From: Ustilaginoidea virens
Lineage: Eukaryota > Ascomycota > Sordariomycetes > Hypocreales > Clavicipitaceae
Length of the DNA: 64,000 bases
Direction: 5' to 3'
Assembly: GCF_000687475.1 (NCBI RefSeq)
Contig: NC_057321.1
Location: forward strand, 2,418,001 to 2,482,000
The notes under the pieces are model-generated. The model saw only the letters and a program-made list of their open reading frames with translations, was not told where the DNA came from and did no database searches. Of the stretch, positions 23,563-35,335 are shown piece by piece (positions within the stretch are counted from its first letter, which is position 1; every line of letters starts with the position of its first letter). The translations under genes and the position numbers were made by a program.

Positions 23563-24406
23563 ATTTGACGGATGCAGCATGCAAGGGGGTAACATCAGCG
23601 GCGGGAGCCCGGTCTGCCTGCAGCGTCGGCTGCTCGGGCCAAGGGGCCGGCCGGTCGAGAATCTGTAATATCAAGCAAACGGGAAATGAAATGAAGAAGA
23701 AAACATATCCCCGAATTATGCAGTCCTCCCCCCCCTGCCTTCTTTGCGATTGCCTCGCCATCAGCAACACTACCCGTTGCTGGAGTTGATGAAACTTGTA
23801 GAAACAGAAACAGAAACAGAAACAGAAACCCGTCCTAGGATACAACGCCGTGATGAACAAGCAACGGCAAAACGCCCCAACCCTACAGAGACGGAAAACC
23901 ACCGAGCACTAGAACCTATTCCCTACATGAACCAGACCCAAATCTCGCCAACAGCCCATGGCATCAAACGACCTTCTGCAACAGTCTGGTCAAGCTGAAA
24001 CATGCAAGACTTTGGTACACAGACCTGTAGAACCGTTTCGCAGTCATCTCATCGACGCATGCTGCGACAGGAACGGCTGGGTTGATGCAACGTAAACCTT
24101 TCAGGTGCCTCGATATATATTGAAGCACTGACTTCTTTGTGCGCAGCTTCGATGATGGAGCTCGCATTGCTTGGCGTAACAGTGCAACATCTCTCCCCAC
24201 TGCCGAGGTAGCCTTGCCGAGTTTCGTACGTTGATCCTTCTGCTCGGAAGCTTTCTCATGATTGTAAACCCCGCCGTGCTTGTTGCAGTACGCACCGATA
24301 CAATCGCAGACCCGGATCGACAGCTGTGCATGTCAGAGTCTTGCTTGTTCACTTGACCAGACTAAAAAAGAAGAAGCGCCGCGTGCCTGTTCTCCCGTCG
24401 GCTAGC
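23563..24406. other. Convergent 3' region between the YciI and DUF2408 genes
   Basis: No gene is seen. It should hold the two transcript ends. A GAAACA hexamer array lies at about 23800-23830. Confidence 0.55.
23800..23830. repeat. Hexamer array (GAAACA)
   Basis: About five GAAACA units follow each other in a 3' flank. Confidence 0.8.
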
Positions 24407-26125
24407 TCACTCCTCCTCGTTGCTCCCTTCCTCAGCCTGTACGCGCAGTTCGTAAATCAGGTCGAAGCATTCTGCCAAGAGCTCGCTGACACTGCCTTGA
24501 CCTTCCGGGACGTCGCCGTTGACGACGAATTTGCCGTCCACTCGCATGTTGTCCAGCGAATTGAGCTGGCGTCTTGTCAGTCAGAAACGCAGCGCAGCAA
24601 TCGAGGACTGTGAACCGGCCCGCCCACTCACCTTCATGCTGTACGGATACAACTCCCGCACCGACGTCACGCCTCCGTTCTTCTTGACTTCAATGAGACA
24701 TCGCTTCAGGGTCTGCAGCTGCTTGTACGTGGGCAGCAGAGCCTCGGATACTGGCTCCGAGGACAGCATGAATGAGTAGATGTACGCGTAGCTTCGGCGG
24801 ATCAGGTAGAGCATCGTGCGCTGCGTCCACAAGTCCGCCGGCCGCCCCTGCGAATCGTAAAAGTTGCCGTTCTGCCTGCTCTCGTCGATCTTGTCCAGCT
24901 GCCGCTGGAAGTCGTACAAGTCGGTTTCGCGCAGCGACCAAGCCTGCGTCAACGACAGCTTCTCCAAGTCGTTTCGGATGCCCACGAGAATGTCGTAAGT
25001 CGGCCGCCACTGATCCTGCACATTTCCTTTTCTGCACAACCAAAAAAAAAAAGCGTCAGCTGCTCAGGCCCCCCGGCCCTCCCCAGCAGAACTGTTACGA
25101 CAAGGTGTTATGCGCGCCTACCTCTCCAGCACTATATCGGACCACTGGACGCATCGCTCGTATAGCTCGCGGATCTCCGCCTCTCCCGGAGGAATGCTAC
25201 CATCTGCACACGCGAATTTTCCATTCTTGCGTCTTTCCCCAACCTCGAGTAGCTGATTCTTCAATTTTTGAACCTCGCTTGCCGAGAACTGCAACTCAGC
25301 AGAGGGGGGGGGTTGGCTTTGGTTACTACAATTTCTTCTCTCAGGATTCAAGTGGGGATATTCCCTCGGCGGATAAACTTTACCTTGGATTTCGTGTTGG
25401 CAAACGAAATCTGTCGCAGTATGGAAATCAACTTTTCGTGAATCGAAAGAAGAGGGCTGCCAATGCCTCCGAGACGTTTGCGCAAGTTTTCCAGCATTCC
25501 CTGACACAGGGCCACTCGTTTCGCCAAGAGGGTCAAAAGGTATGGCGAGTGCTTGGCTTCGGACTCGTCAGTCTTTTGCGCCGAGCTGATGGCCTTTGCC
25601 GTCTCTTCTAGCGTGGACTTGATGCTTTCCAGATCCTTGGCGGAGTAGAGGCTTGCCTCGGTGAGATGGTCCAACAGTCGCTTGATGGTGGATGTAAGTG
25701 AATACGCAGCCGGCGCCTCGTTGTTTCGCCCGATGGTGAGATAGAAGAGCGAAAGCAGTTGGAAGCAGCTCTCCAACACCTTGTCCACTGATGCGGTGGT
25801 TAGTTATTTTTTTTTTTTTTGTTTTCTTCTCTTTTTTTTTCCCCCCCCGAACCCCTTGTTTCTTCATCATGATCGCACTGTCAGGGTGGAAGGGGGGTTT
25901 GCGCATACACCTATTCTCTTCATGGTTGCCAGTCTCGACGCGAACGTCGTTGAGCTCCTTGACCTGCTCGATGGTTTGGTCGTAAAGAGGAATCACGTCC
26001 TGGCTGCGGATATAGGTACTTCGGTCTTGCTTGAGCAGCAGGAGCTTGTTCCGGATGATGGAGAGGCGAGCCAAGATGGCCTGTTCCCGGAGATCCCGTG
26101 GCGCGGGTACTGATGGTGTGTCCAT
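24407..26125 (-). CDS. DUF2408 / UPF0662 family conserved fungal protein
   Basis: Five exons, 26125-25909, 25787-25384, 25288-25122, 25031-24632 and 24565-24407, give 448 residues. The protein is largely helical and matches the fungal DUF2408 (UPF0662) family. Conserved stretches include LYDQTIEQVKELNDVRVETG near residue 45-65, DKVLESCFQLLSLFYLTIGR at about 74, RRSYAYIYSFMLSSEPVSEALLPTYKQLQ around 330 and the C-terminal LNSLDNMRVDGKFVVNGDVPEGQGSV. The first donor was taken as GTATGC at 25908 because it alone keeps frame with the next exon. No enzymatic motif, signal peptide or membrane segment is visible. The molecular function of the family is not known to me. Confidence 0.88.
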
Positions 26126-27420
26126 TCTTCCAAGTCCGTTGCGCTTTTGTCGCACACGTTGGCGGGCGAGGGTGGAAGAATGACGTCTTGTCGGGGGCTG
26201 CAAATGGAGGGGGCTTTTTATCGCAAAAGCTAACCAGACGCTTTCCTGCGTCGGACTACTGCGTCGGACTATCGAGCTCGGTTTACGATGACGGATGCGA
26301 CACGAGGTCTTGTGGCAATGTGCAACGTGGGCAAGTCCAGGGCCTCCGTGGAGATTACGGACTTACGCTGACAGGTTCGTTCCAACACCAACAAGAAGAT
26401 TGGGGCGAGTGGCGCGCGGGGAGTTGATTAAGGACGGGACGGGACTAATCCGGAAGCGAAGTTGACGGACGACAATGGAAGATGGGAAGCTGGAAGCTGA
26501 GTCCCGAGTGTGCCGACCACGCGAGTCCGACGGATCGTCTGGAAAAGGTTGGCAATCGTTCCTGGGACCGCGCAACGGGGTTGGTTCATGGGGTCCCAAG
26601 TCCCGACTGCAGGCTTGGCAAAAGGGCACATTAGCAACTGGAAGGCATTGTCGAGCGGCAAGCACGTCACTGCTGGCCCATGGATGACGGGACAAACGAG
26701 ACGAATGAGCGCATCGAGCTGAGCCGATCAAAAGGATCGCGGCGACAATCACCTGGCAGGACGTGTTCGTCTCAAGGCGTCTGCAGCTCAGCGGAAGCAT
26801 TTTCCTCGAATGACTCAAGTCGGATCTAGTTTTGGGAGGTCCAACAGCCACAATACCTGTCCTTCGAAACGGTTGTTGCGTCACCTCTTGTTTGAAGCCT
26901 CCATGATCCGTACCTACCTGTTTAAGGTGGTGAGACCCTGCGGACGCGTAGAAGGAGCCTGGGATGCAGAGAATGGCTGCCTGACGTCTTCCATGGAACA
27001 GAACCCGGCAAGCCTAATCCGTCCATCAATTGCTCCCCCTTTCGCAGACAAGAGCCGACTACTCCGTACATAGTACAAATAATGTCGGTCTCGTCATGCT
27101 TAACCGCAAAGAAATGCATAAGCTTTGCCACCCGGCTGCACTTCGGATCGCAAGGGCCTTCCCTCTCCAGCGAGATGGTTGGCCACATATCTCAGCCAAT
27201 CATCAGCGCCGTTTGTCCCCTCCCACAGTTTTCTCGGCAAAAACCAAAGCGCCCCACCTAGATTAGGTCTTGAAGCCCTTCAGCCCGGCATATTCGTCCA
27301 GGGCAATTTTCTGTGCTCCAGCCCCGTCCCGGTGATAATCGCACTACACGCACCCAGACCTCGCTGCAGACCTGTCGTCCGTCGTTCATCCACAATCCAC
27401 CACGACAAATCCCAGACACA
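26126..27420. other. Divergent promoter region between DUF2408 and ribosomal P1 genes
   Basis: No supported gene. Open frames on both strands lack family signatures. A TACTCCGTAC motif lies at 27060-27069, about 350 bases before the P1 start. The last hundred bases before 27421 are C-rich and likely form the P1 leader. Confidence 0.5.
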
Positions 27421-28262
27421 ATGTCCTCCAACGCTGAGCTCGCTTCGTCCTACGCGGCCCTGATTCTCGCCGACGAGGGCGTTGACATCACCGTAAGTCA
27501 AGAACCGACGACCGATGAGCATCATCGAGCCGCAGCCAGCTTCTAAACCACCCTTCTATTCTGCTTGGGGGGAAGGGGGGGGGGGGGGGGGCGCAAGGAA
27601 AGAAGGGAGGGGGGATAGCCCAATCGATTTACGAGAGAGACGCCGAGGGATTCAACACTGCACATGTGCGCCGAAGCGTTGCTCTTCGTTGCTCAGCGCT
27701 GGGGAAACCACCATGGAACAACTGGATTCTGACCCGGAAGCAAATGTGACCATGGCGCTGACGTTTCTTCTCGTTTGTAGTCCGACAAGCTGCAGGCCCT
27801 GATCAAGGCCGCCGGCATCCAAGATGTCGAGCCAATCTGGACCTCCATCTTCGCCAAGGTACGACGGGGAAAGGAGAAAAACCGAGCATGCACAACGCTC
27901 CCCCTCGCATTGCCCACTCTCGACTCTTGGCTGACCAAGTGATGCGACGCAGGCTCTGGAGGGCAAGGACATCAAGGACTTGCTTGTGAACGTCGGCTCT
28001 GGCGGCGGTGCTGCCGCCCCCGCTGCTGCTGGTGGTGCTGCCGCCGGCGGTGACGCCGCCCCCGCAGAGGAGGAGAAGGAGGAGGGTACGTCCACCCTGA
28101 CCCCCGGAAGAAACCCCAAGACGCGCCGTCTCCCTGTGGAGTAGATTGTCTTGACCATGCTTCCCCTCTCGTTTCCCCCCGTGGATGAAGATCAGCTGCT
28201 GACGATTTACTACAGAGAAGGAGGAGTCCGACGAGGATATGGGTTTCGGTCTGTTCGACTAA
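27421..28262 (+). CDS. RPP1: 60S acidic ribosomal protein P1
   Basis: Exons 27421-27492, 27781-27858, 27953-28085 and 28216-28262 give 109 residues, the usual size. The N-terminal helical domain ([29 protein letters not shown]) dimerises with P2 and binds P0 in known P1 proteins. An Ala/Gly hinge follows ([20 protein letters not shown]), then the acidic tail and the invariant ending [10 protein letters not shown], which contacts translational GTPases. The very short last exon encodes only that tail. Three introns in such a small gene, and a 288-nt first intron holding a 17-base G run, are typical of highly expressed fungal ribosomal-protein genes except for the homopolymer. Confidence 0.96.
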
Positions 28263-28914
28263 ACGAAATACCGCGACGACTGTTTTCTTGCTTCTTTTTG
28301 TACTTCCAACTGCATGGCTTCGGGGTTCACAAATCAATCGATCATACAGGATGGAGGTTGGGGCGCACATTTCCTGTTTCGCTGCGACCTTGGACGGAGG
28401 TAGCTTCTTTCATATACGATTAGTATGACTGAATGCAAAGTGAAAAAAAAAAGGACCAACTGCGAAAAAAAAAAAAGAAAGACAACCGGAGTTTTGAATG
28501 TGGGAAGTGGGGAGCTACAAAAAGGCCCCTCCGAGTGTGCTGGTCAAATAAAGGCTTTTGGGAATGACTGTCTTATTGCCCCCGACCTGTCGCTTGCCCG
28601 TTGATGCGTCGAGATTGCCATTGGCCAAAAGTATGCCAGCAAAAAGAAGCAAAAAACTGCAACCGAAATACGACGCCCACTGGGATGAATCGGAGAAGGA
28701 TCTGCGCAAAACGGCTGGGACATGGACGCCAGCGCAAGGCTACTCTGCTGGGCGTTGTGCACGCTTCAGAGCACATATGCATTCTCCTTGTACCGATATC
28801 GACAGCTTTTATGCATGTCCTCTAGAAACATCGACCCGTTGACTCGTAAAATATGCCGTGTCCAGAACGCCATCCTCTTGCCCCAGACCCTGCTCCCATC
28901 TAGGCATACACCAT
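28263..28914. other. Convergent 3' region between P1 and the UBX gene
   Basis: No gene is seen. A-runs at about 28441-28480 and the position between two gene ends fit 3' untranslated and polyadenylation sequence. Confidence 0.5.
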
Positions 28915-30215
28915 CTACTTGACAATCAATACAGAGGACGGCACTAAGCCTGCTTCCTTCAACGTCTTGGACATGTCCATGTCGCCCTGGAACACTTGCC
29001 TGGGGAACGTGGTCGCAAAGCTTGACACCATGAGCCCCGTCTCCTGCTGTATCTGCTGAGCCACCTCAAACAACGTCGTCTCCGCAGGCAGAGTCTTGAC
29101 CAGGTTCCCGCTGGGCGTTTGAAGCCTCAGCTTTGCCTGGCCGTGCTCAGCCCTTGGTTTCGGGGCGGCAGCGGCCGCTGCGGCCGCTGCAGGAGCCGAA
29201 GCGGATGCGTCTGCCTCTGGCGCTCTGCCTTCCCTTGCCGCCTTGGCTTCTTCAGCCTTGCGACGCCGCTCCGCCTTGTCAGCCTCGATCTTGGCCTTGA
29301 TGCGTTTTTTGGCCTCGATGTCGTCTGCTTTCTCCTGGCGTTTACGAGCAGCTTCCTTGATTTGCTCCTTGCGAGCGAGCTCTTCTTTGGCGTCTTGGCT
29401 TTCCCTCGTCGACTTTTGCCGGATCCGCTACAATTTGGTGTTAGTCAAAGTGGATGAAGCAGAGCCCTCTTCTCTCTCCCTCTCCCTCTCCCTCTCCCTC
29501 TCCCTTCGCTTTCTTTTTTCCTTTTCTGTTTTTTCGCTTTATTTTATTTACTCGTTGTCTGCGTGCGTGTTTCTTTCCAAACTCACTTCGTTTCTGTTGG
29601 CATCTTCCTTGTCTTGAACGGATTGAGCAGTTCGCTTAGCCTTGAGACGTTCACGTAGCTCCTCCAACTTTGCCTTCTTTTCCGCCTCGGTCAGAGGAGC
29701 AATCTCTTCTGTCGACTCTGAAAAGTCGGCATGTTCCCTGTGTAAACATGCAGTCCGCGTCAGATCAATCTCCGGACAGCATTGTTCTGTTATTTGCCGC
29801 TACGGAAAACGGGAAACAAACGTTTTGGTGGCATGATATGTAGCCAGGTCGCGAGTGCGGAACTTCTTGCCACACTCGTTGCAGACCAGAGACCGGGCCT
29901 GGCCCGTCTCGAGCTCTGCAATCTTGGCCTTGGTTTCGGCATCCTCGTCATCTTGGTCACCATGCGCTTGGCTTGCCTCGGCTTCTTGAATTTCGTCCAG
30001 GGACTTGTCTTGGTTATCCTCCAGCCATTGCAAAGCTCCTTGCACTGGTCACTCGACGTCAGCCATCCAAGTCACCGAGACGCACCAACAGCGGATCGGT
30101 TTGGGGGAGCCGTTGCCCGGAGCTGGCACTTACGCCCACCGCTTTTTTTCACGGCAATTTCGGCCCGGGCCTTCTCAAAGCCCATTTCGGCGAGGGTCTC
30201 GAGATCGGAAGGCAT
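28915..30215 (-). CDS. UBA/C2H2/UBX-domain protein (UBXN1/SAKS1-like p97/Cdc48 cofactor)
   Basis: Exons 30215-30134, 30044-29822, 29737-29587 and 29427-28915 give 322 residues. Residues about 3-42 form a UBA domain (LAEMGFEKARAEIAVKK...GGLQGALQWL). A single zinc finger of the U1/JAZ kind follows (C82, C85, H98, H104). A long charged coiled coil runs from about 110 to 215. An Ala-rich linker leads to a C-terminal UBX domain (AKLRLQTPSGNLVKTLPAETTLFEVAQQIQ ... LKEAGLVPSSVLIVK). Related proteins bind ubiquitin through UBA and Cdc48/p97 through UBX, recruiting substrates for extraction or degradation. The splice acceptor at 30045 is supported by the restored GGLQGALQWL stretch. Intron three holds a CTCTCC array. 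Confidence 0.9.
29461..29508. repeat. CTCTCC microsatellite in an intron
   Basis: Roughly seven CTCTCC units lie within the last intron of the UBX gene. Confidence 0.8.
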
Positions 30216-31738
30216 ATCTGCGGAAGCCGTTTTTATGACGGGGTTTCGAACTGGCTGGGGGTGTTGAGGTGTGAGGCTGACTAGGTATGTACCTACCTAC
30301 CCGAGCACTTTGCGCTTGGAGGGGTAGCAAGAACAGGCACGCTAATTAGATCGGTGACAACAAACAACCCGTCGACTTGCCCTGTAGTGGGGTCAAAGCC
30401 ATTCACTCCCTCATGCGACGATGCAACGAATGCTCTTGAGCACAGAGGTGGGCTCGATTTGGCGAGGCCTGTCTGCTCGTTTGGTTCTGTAGAATGGGAA
30501 AACCAGGGCTGCAGCTGTTGTTCTGTTTAAGCAGGCGTTTCAAAGTCCGCAGTGGAAACTTGATGCCGTGGCAGCCTCGGGGATGACACCAGACGTCATT
30601 TAGTCGCTTGCAGCTGCCTCGGCCGCTGCGCAGCTGGTCAAGTCAACCAGCACGGTGGTGGGATCCGCGCAACTTGGTTTTGTGCGGTACTAACGAGAGG
30701 CTAAGAGTACAGGGGACCTAGTATTGCCGAAATGCAATCCATTGCCCCAAGCGTAACGGCTTGAATCACACCACAAGATGCAGCAATTGATGATGCATGG
30801 TGGCGAAGACTTGGAGGCGAAAATCGCACAAGGACTTGGGTGCTGACTCTCTTCTGTGTCGCCAAGTGCTGAGTGCTGACGCCCCTTTTGGCCTCGCTCA
30901 GGTGGGCCATGCCCACCACCCACCCTGTGCTGCAGTACTGTGCTGCAGTGCTGTGCCGCGCCACCTGTCGGTATCAATGGCAGAGACTACATGTATCTAT
31001 CGGCCTTGTCCAGCAGGTCGACATGATTCATTCAAGACAGTGAGGGAGTTGTATAGCTGAAAGAGACGAGAAGCCGCCAAGTGGTGTCGCACGTGAAGAG
31101 CAAGGGTCGCCTGTTCGAGCGGCCCTGTGCTATATAGTATAGTACCTTGGGTTTGCAGTCTGTACCCAGCAGTCAATGTGTACTCCGTACCTAGGTAGGT
31201 ACCGGACGTGGCTCAACTCTGGGCTAGCGCCGAGGCTAACAAGTACCTAAGGTACCTAGGTTCATGTATCTTTGCTGCCCCCCAGCCAGAGAGCAGGACG
31301 GCTTGAAGCCAGCACGGCATCCTGGCAACCCGCACATCTTGTCGTCAGTGGTCACAAAAGTATGTCGTAAACTACAAACCAATCAGCATCTCTTTTTTCC
31401 ACCGTCGGCCGTCTCGCTCGCCTTTTGCAGCCTTGCTCCAACTCCTGGATCCCAGATCCCAGGCTTCTCGCTTTCCAGGTCTCTTTGTATCTTTGAGTAA
31501 GCTTTCCCCGTTTTGGTCACCAGGCGGCTTCGCAGTGCCCCCCGTTCGTTTATCTGGGCCAGGGAAGCTCTCCCGACTGACATAAGAAGACTAGGGACCC
31601 AAGGATTCGGTCGTGTCCTCAAATCTCGACCGCCATCCCGTCCAACGGCAACCGGTTGCTCACCCTAAGCCTTCTCCAATCTTCCTACCTCAGTACATCG
31701 ATACTTGCTGTCGCGCAGCCAGGCTTTTACTACCCATC
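30216..31738. other. Divergent promoter region between the UBX and SCS2 genes
   Basis: No gene is supported. The region contains TACTCCGTAC at 31181-31190 and several CCTAGGTAGGTACC-like stretches (about 30283-30300 and 31190-31262), plus CTGCAGTACTGTGCTGCAGT-type short repeats near 30930-30955. Confidence 0.5.
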
Positions 31739-32981
31739 ATGACTGTCGATATTTTGCCTCTGGAGCTCAACTTTGCTCGTATGTAGACACCGATCATGTC
31801 TCCCCAAGCCGCCCAGCCCAGCTCGTTCCATTTCATCACGGGACTCAAACGTCTTACCTGGCAGGCCCACTTACCATTGAGGTTGCGCGAACACTCACGA
31901 TTCGAAACACAAGCAGCACCCCCGTAGCATTCAAGGTACGTGTCAGCGGTTGCTCGCTTCGCACCATGACGCAGAGCCTCCAACATGTGCAGACATGTGC
32001 AGTGCGAGATGCTGATTTCTGCTCTTGACAGGTCAAAACCACTGCCCCCAAGCAATACTGCGTTCGACCCAATGCCGGTCGCATCGAGCCCGGGCACTCT
32101 TTCGACGTCGCAGGTACGCACCCAGCATCGTCACCTCGCATGCAAACAGTCCAGGTCCCGTGCTCCCCCCCATGCGCCGTAATTGACAGGTTCGGTAGTC
32201 CTCCTCCAGGCTATGAAACAGGACCCTCCCCTGGATGCCAAGTGTCGCGACAAGTTCCTCGTTCAGTGCGCTCCAATCAACTCGGACCAAGACTTTGCCA
32301 GCATTGCATCTGTGCTGGAGTCTGCAGACAAGTCGCAGCTCACGGAGCGCAAGATCCGCGTCAACTGGCTTGCTGCCAGCGGCGAGGCTGCCCAAAGCAC
32401 CAGCCCACCATCAGGACCTTTGTCGACGCCTAGCAAAGCCTCTTCTGTCAACGGAGTGCGCTCCCCCCTCACTGTTCCCTGTTCCAGAATCTACCCCGAC
32501 AAGAAAAAAGAAAAAGTACCTGTTGCTGATGTTTGAATTCTATTCTGCGCTCAAGGTTGCCGAAACTCCCGAGGCCCCTCGACCGTTCTCCACGCCCGGC
32601 GGCCGCTCCAACTTGACGCCGCTCTCCGACCCTCCCCCATACACCTACGATGACGCCGCTGATGCCGCCGCTGATGCCGCCGACGAGAAATCTGGACAGC
32701 CAAACTCCGTCATAGCGCAGGCTGCCGCAGCTGTCTCTGAGACTGCGCAGTTGACATACGAGGAGTTGAAAGCGAAGCTTGCACAAGCGGAGGCGCAGCT
32801 GCTGAACCTCAAGGACGGCGGATTGCGCCAACGAAACGTCAAGAGCTCATCCGGCGACGAGAAGCGACCCGCGGGTGGTGACGCCCCTCAGGCTGTTAAG
32901 CAGCAACCGGAGGGTGTGGCGGTCCCAATCGTCGCCCTGCTGTGTCTACTGAGCTTCCTCCTCGCCTACTTCTTTTTCTAA
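31739..32981 (+). CDS. SCS2: VAP-family ER tail-anchored MSP-domain protein (Scs2)
   Basis: Five exons, 31739-31778, 31865-31935, 32032-32113, 32190-32455 and 32556-32981, give 294 residues. Residues 1 to about 115 form an MSP domain (LPLELNFARPLT...[35 protein letters not shown]...KCRDKFLVQ). The [13 protein letters not shown] stretch is the site that binds FFAT peptides in characterised VAPs. A Pro/Ser linker, a short coiled coil (about 219-240, LTYEELKAKLAQAEAQLLNL) and a hydrophobic C-terminal anchor (274-294) follow. Known VAPs sit in the ER membrane, tether it to other membranes and recruit lipid-transfer proteins. The last intron uses a CAAG acceptor with a weak pyrimidine tract, so that junction is the least certain. 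Confidence 0.93.
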
Positions 32982-33970
32982 CAATTGGGGAACGCGCAAT
33001 CTTGCTCGCGGGACGACTGGGTGCAGGCTAACGTGGACCTGTTTTGACATCCTTGGCCAGCACGCAGAGAAACTCTTTTTTCACGGCAGACAGTCTCTTG
33101 CCGTCCCGCAGAAGCCAAGTATTCGCCCAACGGGCATTCCTCTTGACAAAGAAATTTGACCCTGCACACAGGACTTTGGATAGGGGTCACCTGACGAACG
33201 ATCAAAACCTTTGCTACACGGTGCAGAGGATGGGACACGGCAGAGCGCAACCAAAAGGAATCCGAACGAACCAGCACGGATGACGGCTCCAAGCAACGGC
33301 GGTGGAAAGGTGGTAAAAGGAAGGTGCGAAGCAGCGCATAGTGAGTGGGTAATTTTAATTACAAGGCTTTTCACGGCGAGGCTGCAACGTCGGGCGATGC
33401 TGAATAGCTGCCCTTTGCGGCATTTGCACCGTGCGTTGTACCAGCTGCGAGCTTCTACGATTTGCCCTTGAGGAAATTTCCTTTGTTTCTTGTCTCGTAT
33501 GGCTTTAAAAGGCGCAAGGTTTCGCTCTCAAACCCCTTTTGGCTTTTCCGTGCAGGTATGATGGCATGGCTTTTGTGAAAAGAAAGTGATGAATAAAAAC
33601 CGGAGGGAGTTTCGAGAGGACGTGTGCTCAAAAGTGGCTCTCAAGTGGCTCCTTTGCTCTGTACACGCCGGGCATCAATGTGACATTCCGCCGTAGCCTC
33701 TGCTAATGCATCCTCGTGTGCAGCACAGTTTCAACTTATTCCAACGCCTGGTGAAGCACCTCTGATCAAAAACCCACTAATTATGAGCTGCCCAGAAAAC
33801 ATGACATAAAAAAAAAAGGGTGGAGGGGGGGGGATGGAGATGGACAGAACAGAATACTGTGATTAGGCGTCTGCGGAGGGGGGGGGGAGGGGGGGGGGAA
33901 ACCCGACTCGGCTGGCCGGACAGGATCAGGCAAGGACTCTTGGTAGCTCCCCAGACAAAGACAGGCACGT
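32982..33970. other. Convergent 3' region between SCS2 and the desaturase
   Basis: No gene is seen. The stretch should hold both 3' untranslated regions. Poly-G runs lie at about 33876-33898 close to the desaturase stop. Confidence 0.5.
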
Positions 33971-35335
33971 CTAAGCCTGGACCTCGGACTCCTTCCAGTT
34001 GACGGGGCCGCCGACCAGCCGGCCGCCGTTCTTGCGCTTGACGCGGCAGTTCAGGCCGACGGAGTCGTCCCAGACGAAGCGCCAGATGGCGTACACCCAG
34101 CTCTCGTGCCGGGGGAGCGGCTCGTAGAACTCCTTGGCCGTCTCGTGCACGGCGGGGAGCCTGGTCCAGGGCACGGCGGGGAAGTCGTGGTGCTCGTTGT
34201 GCAGGCCGACGTTGTAGGTGAGCCAGTTGAGGGGTCCGTAGTAGGAGAAGGTCTCCGGGAGGGGGGCCAAGTTGGCGGGGTCGCGCTGCGTCGGCGTGAC
34301 CGTCTCGTACACGTAGTGCTCGGCGATGAAGTGGCCCGCGAGCGGGTGCAGGCTGCCCGCCAGGAAGGACGACAGGAGCAGGTAGAGGAGGCCGCTGCAG
34401 GAGGCGTGGCGGAGGACGAGGGCGTCGAAGCCCAGCTGGGCGGCCATGTTGACGAGGTGCACCCACGAGAAGGGGATGCGGTACACGACCATGGGGCGCA
34501 GGGCGTAGAAGAAGATCTGGAAGGTGCAGAAGAAGGCCTTGCCGAGGATGGAGTCGAGGAAGAAGGCTTCCACGGCGGTGGGCAGGTCCGTGTCGAGGCC
34601 ATCCACGCCTAGGGACTTGTGGTGGGTGAGATGGTACGGCTGTGGTTTGTTTTCCCTCCCCACGGTCAGCTGCGGGCTCTGGACGGAGGGGACGGAGGGG
34701 GAGGCTCGAGGAGGAGGAGGAGGAGGAGGAGGAGGAGGAGGGGGCCCGGGCGCTCGGGTTCTCGGGTTCTCGACGTACGCGAAAGGCGGCGCTGTAGGGG
34801 ACGCCAATGGGCAGGTTGGCCACAATGGCAAACAGCCGGTTGGCCAGGGCGCTCCTGAAGGCCAGGTTGTGCGAGATCTCGTGGATGGCCAGGAACAGGT
34901 TCTGGTTCGCGGTGGCGCCCACGACGTAGGCCACGGCCCAGAACTTGAGGGACCAGAAGGGCGTCGACCGGAGCAGGCACGCCAGCGCGACCTGGAGAGC
35001 TACCACGCCGAGGACCACGTACTTGGTCAGCGGCTCGGGGCCACACAGCTTGGTGATCTGCGAGTCGTCAGCGTCCAGGCGTCACTGGAGAAATCTGCGC
35101 CTTGCCCCCCCCTTTCCCCCCCCCCCGGGCGGAAACAACTCGTTGGTTGGGCGCCCGCCTCGGCCGTTACCTCTGGGTGGGCCTTGATAATGGCCAGCCG
35201 TCGAGTTCGGTGCGGCTCTTCGGTGTACGTCCAGAGGAAGTCGTGTTTCGGGCTGGCAGGTTGCGTGTCTGCCGCGGGCAGCTGCTTGTCTGGCGGCTCG
35301 GCGGCGGCGGCGGCGGCGGAGCCGTTGGGCGACAT
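33971..35335 (-). CDS. Sphingolipid (dihydroceramide) delta-4 desaturase
   Basis: Exons 35335-35171, 35057-34779 and 34639-33971 give 370 residues. The N-terminal Lipid_DES segment is present (DFLWTYTEEPHRTRRLAIIKAHPEITKLCGPEP). The three histidine boxes of the membrane di-iron desaturases are complete: HEISH at 114-118, HLTHH at 151-155 (start of exon 3) and HNEHH at 295-299. Four or more hydrophobic segments lie between them. Members of this family introduce the 4,5-trans double bond into the sphingoid base of ceramide at the ER, on the glucosylceramide branch in fungi. In-frame codons continue upstream of 35335 with another ATG, but the chosen start gives the family-like N-terminus. The second intron contains a GGA array. 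Confidence 0.93.
34708..34742. repeat. GGA microsatellite in the desaturase intron
   Basis: About eleven GGA units lie within the second intron of the desaturase gene. Confidence 0.85.
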
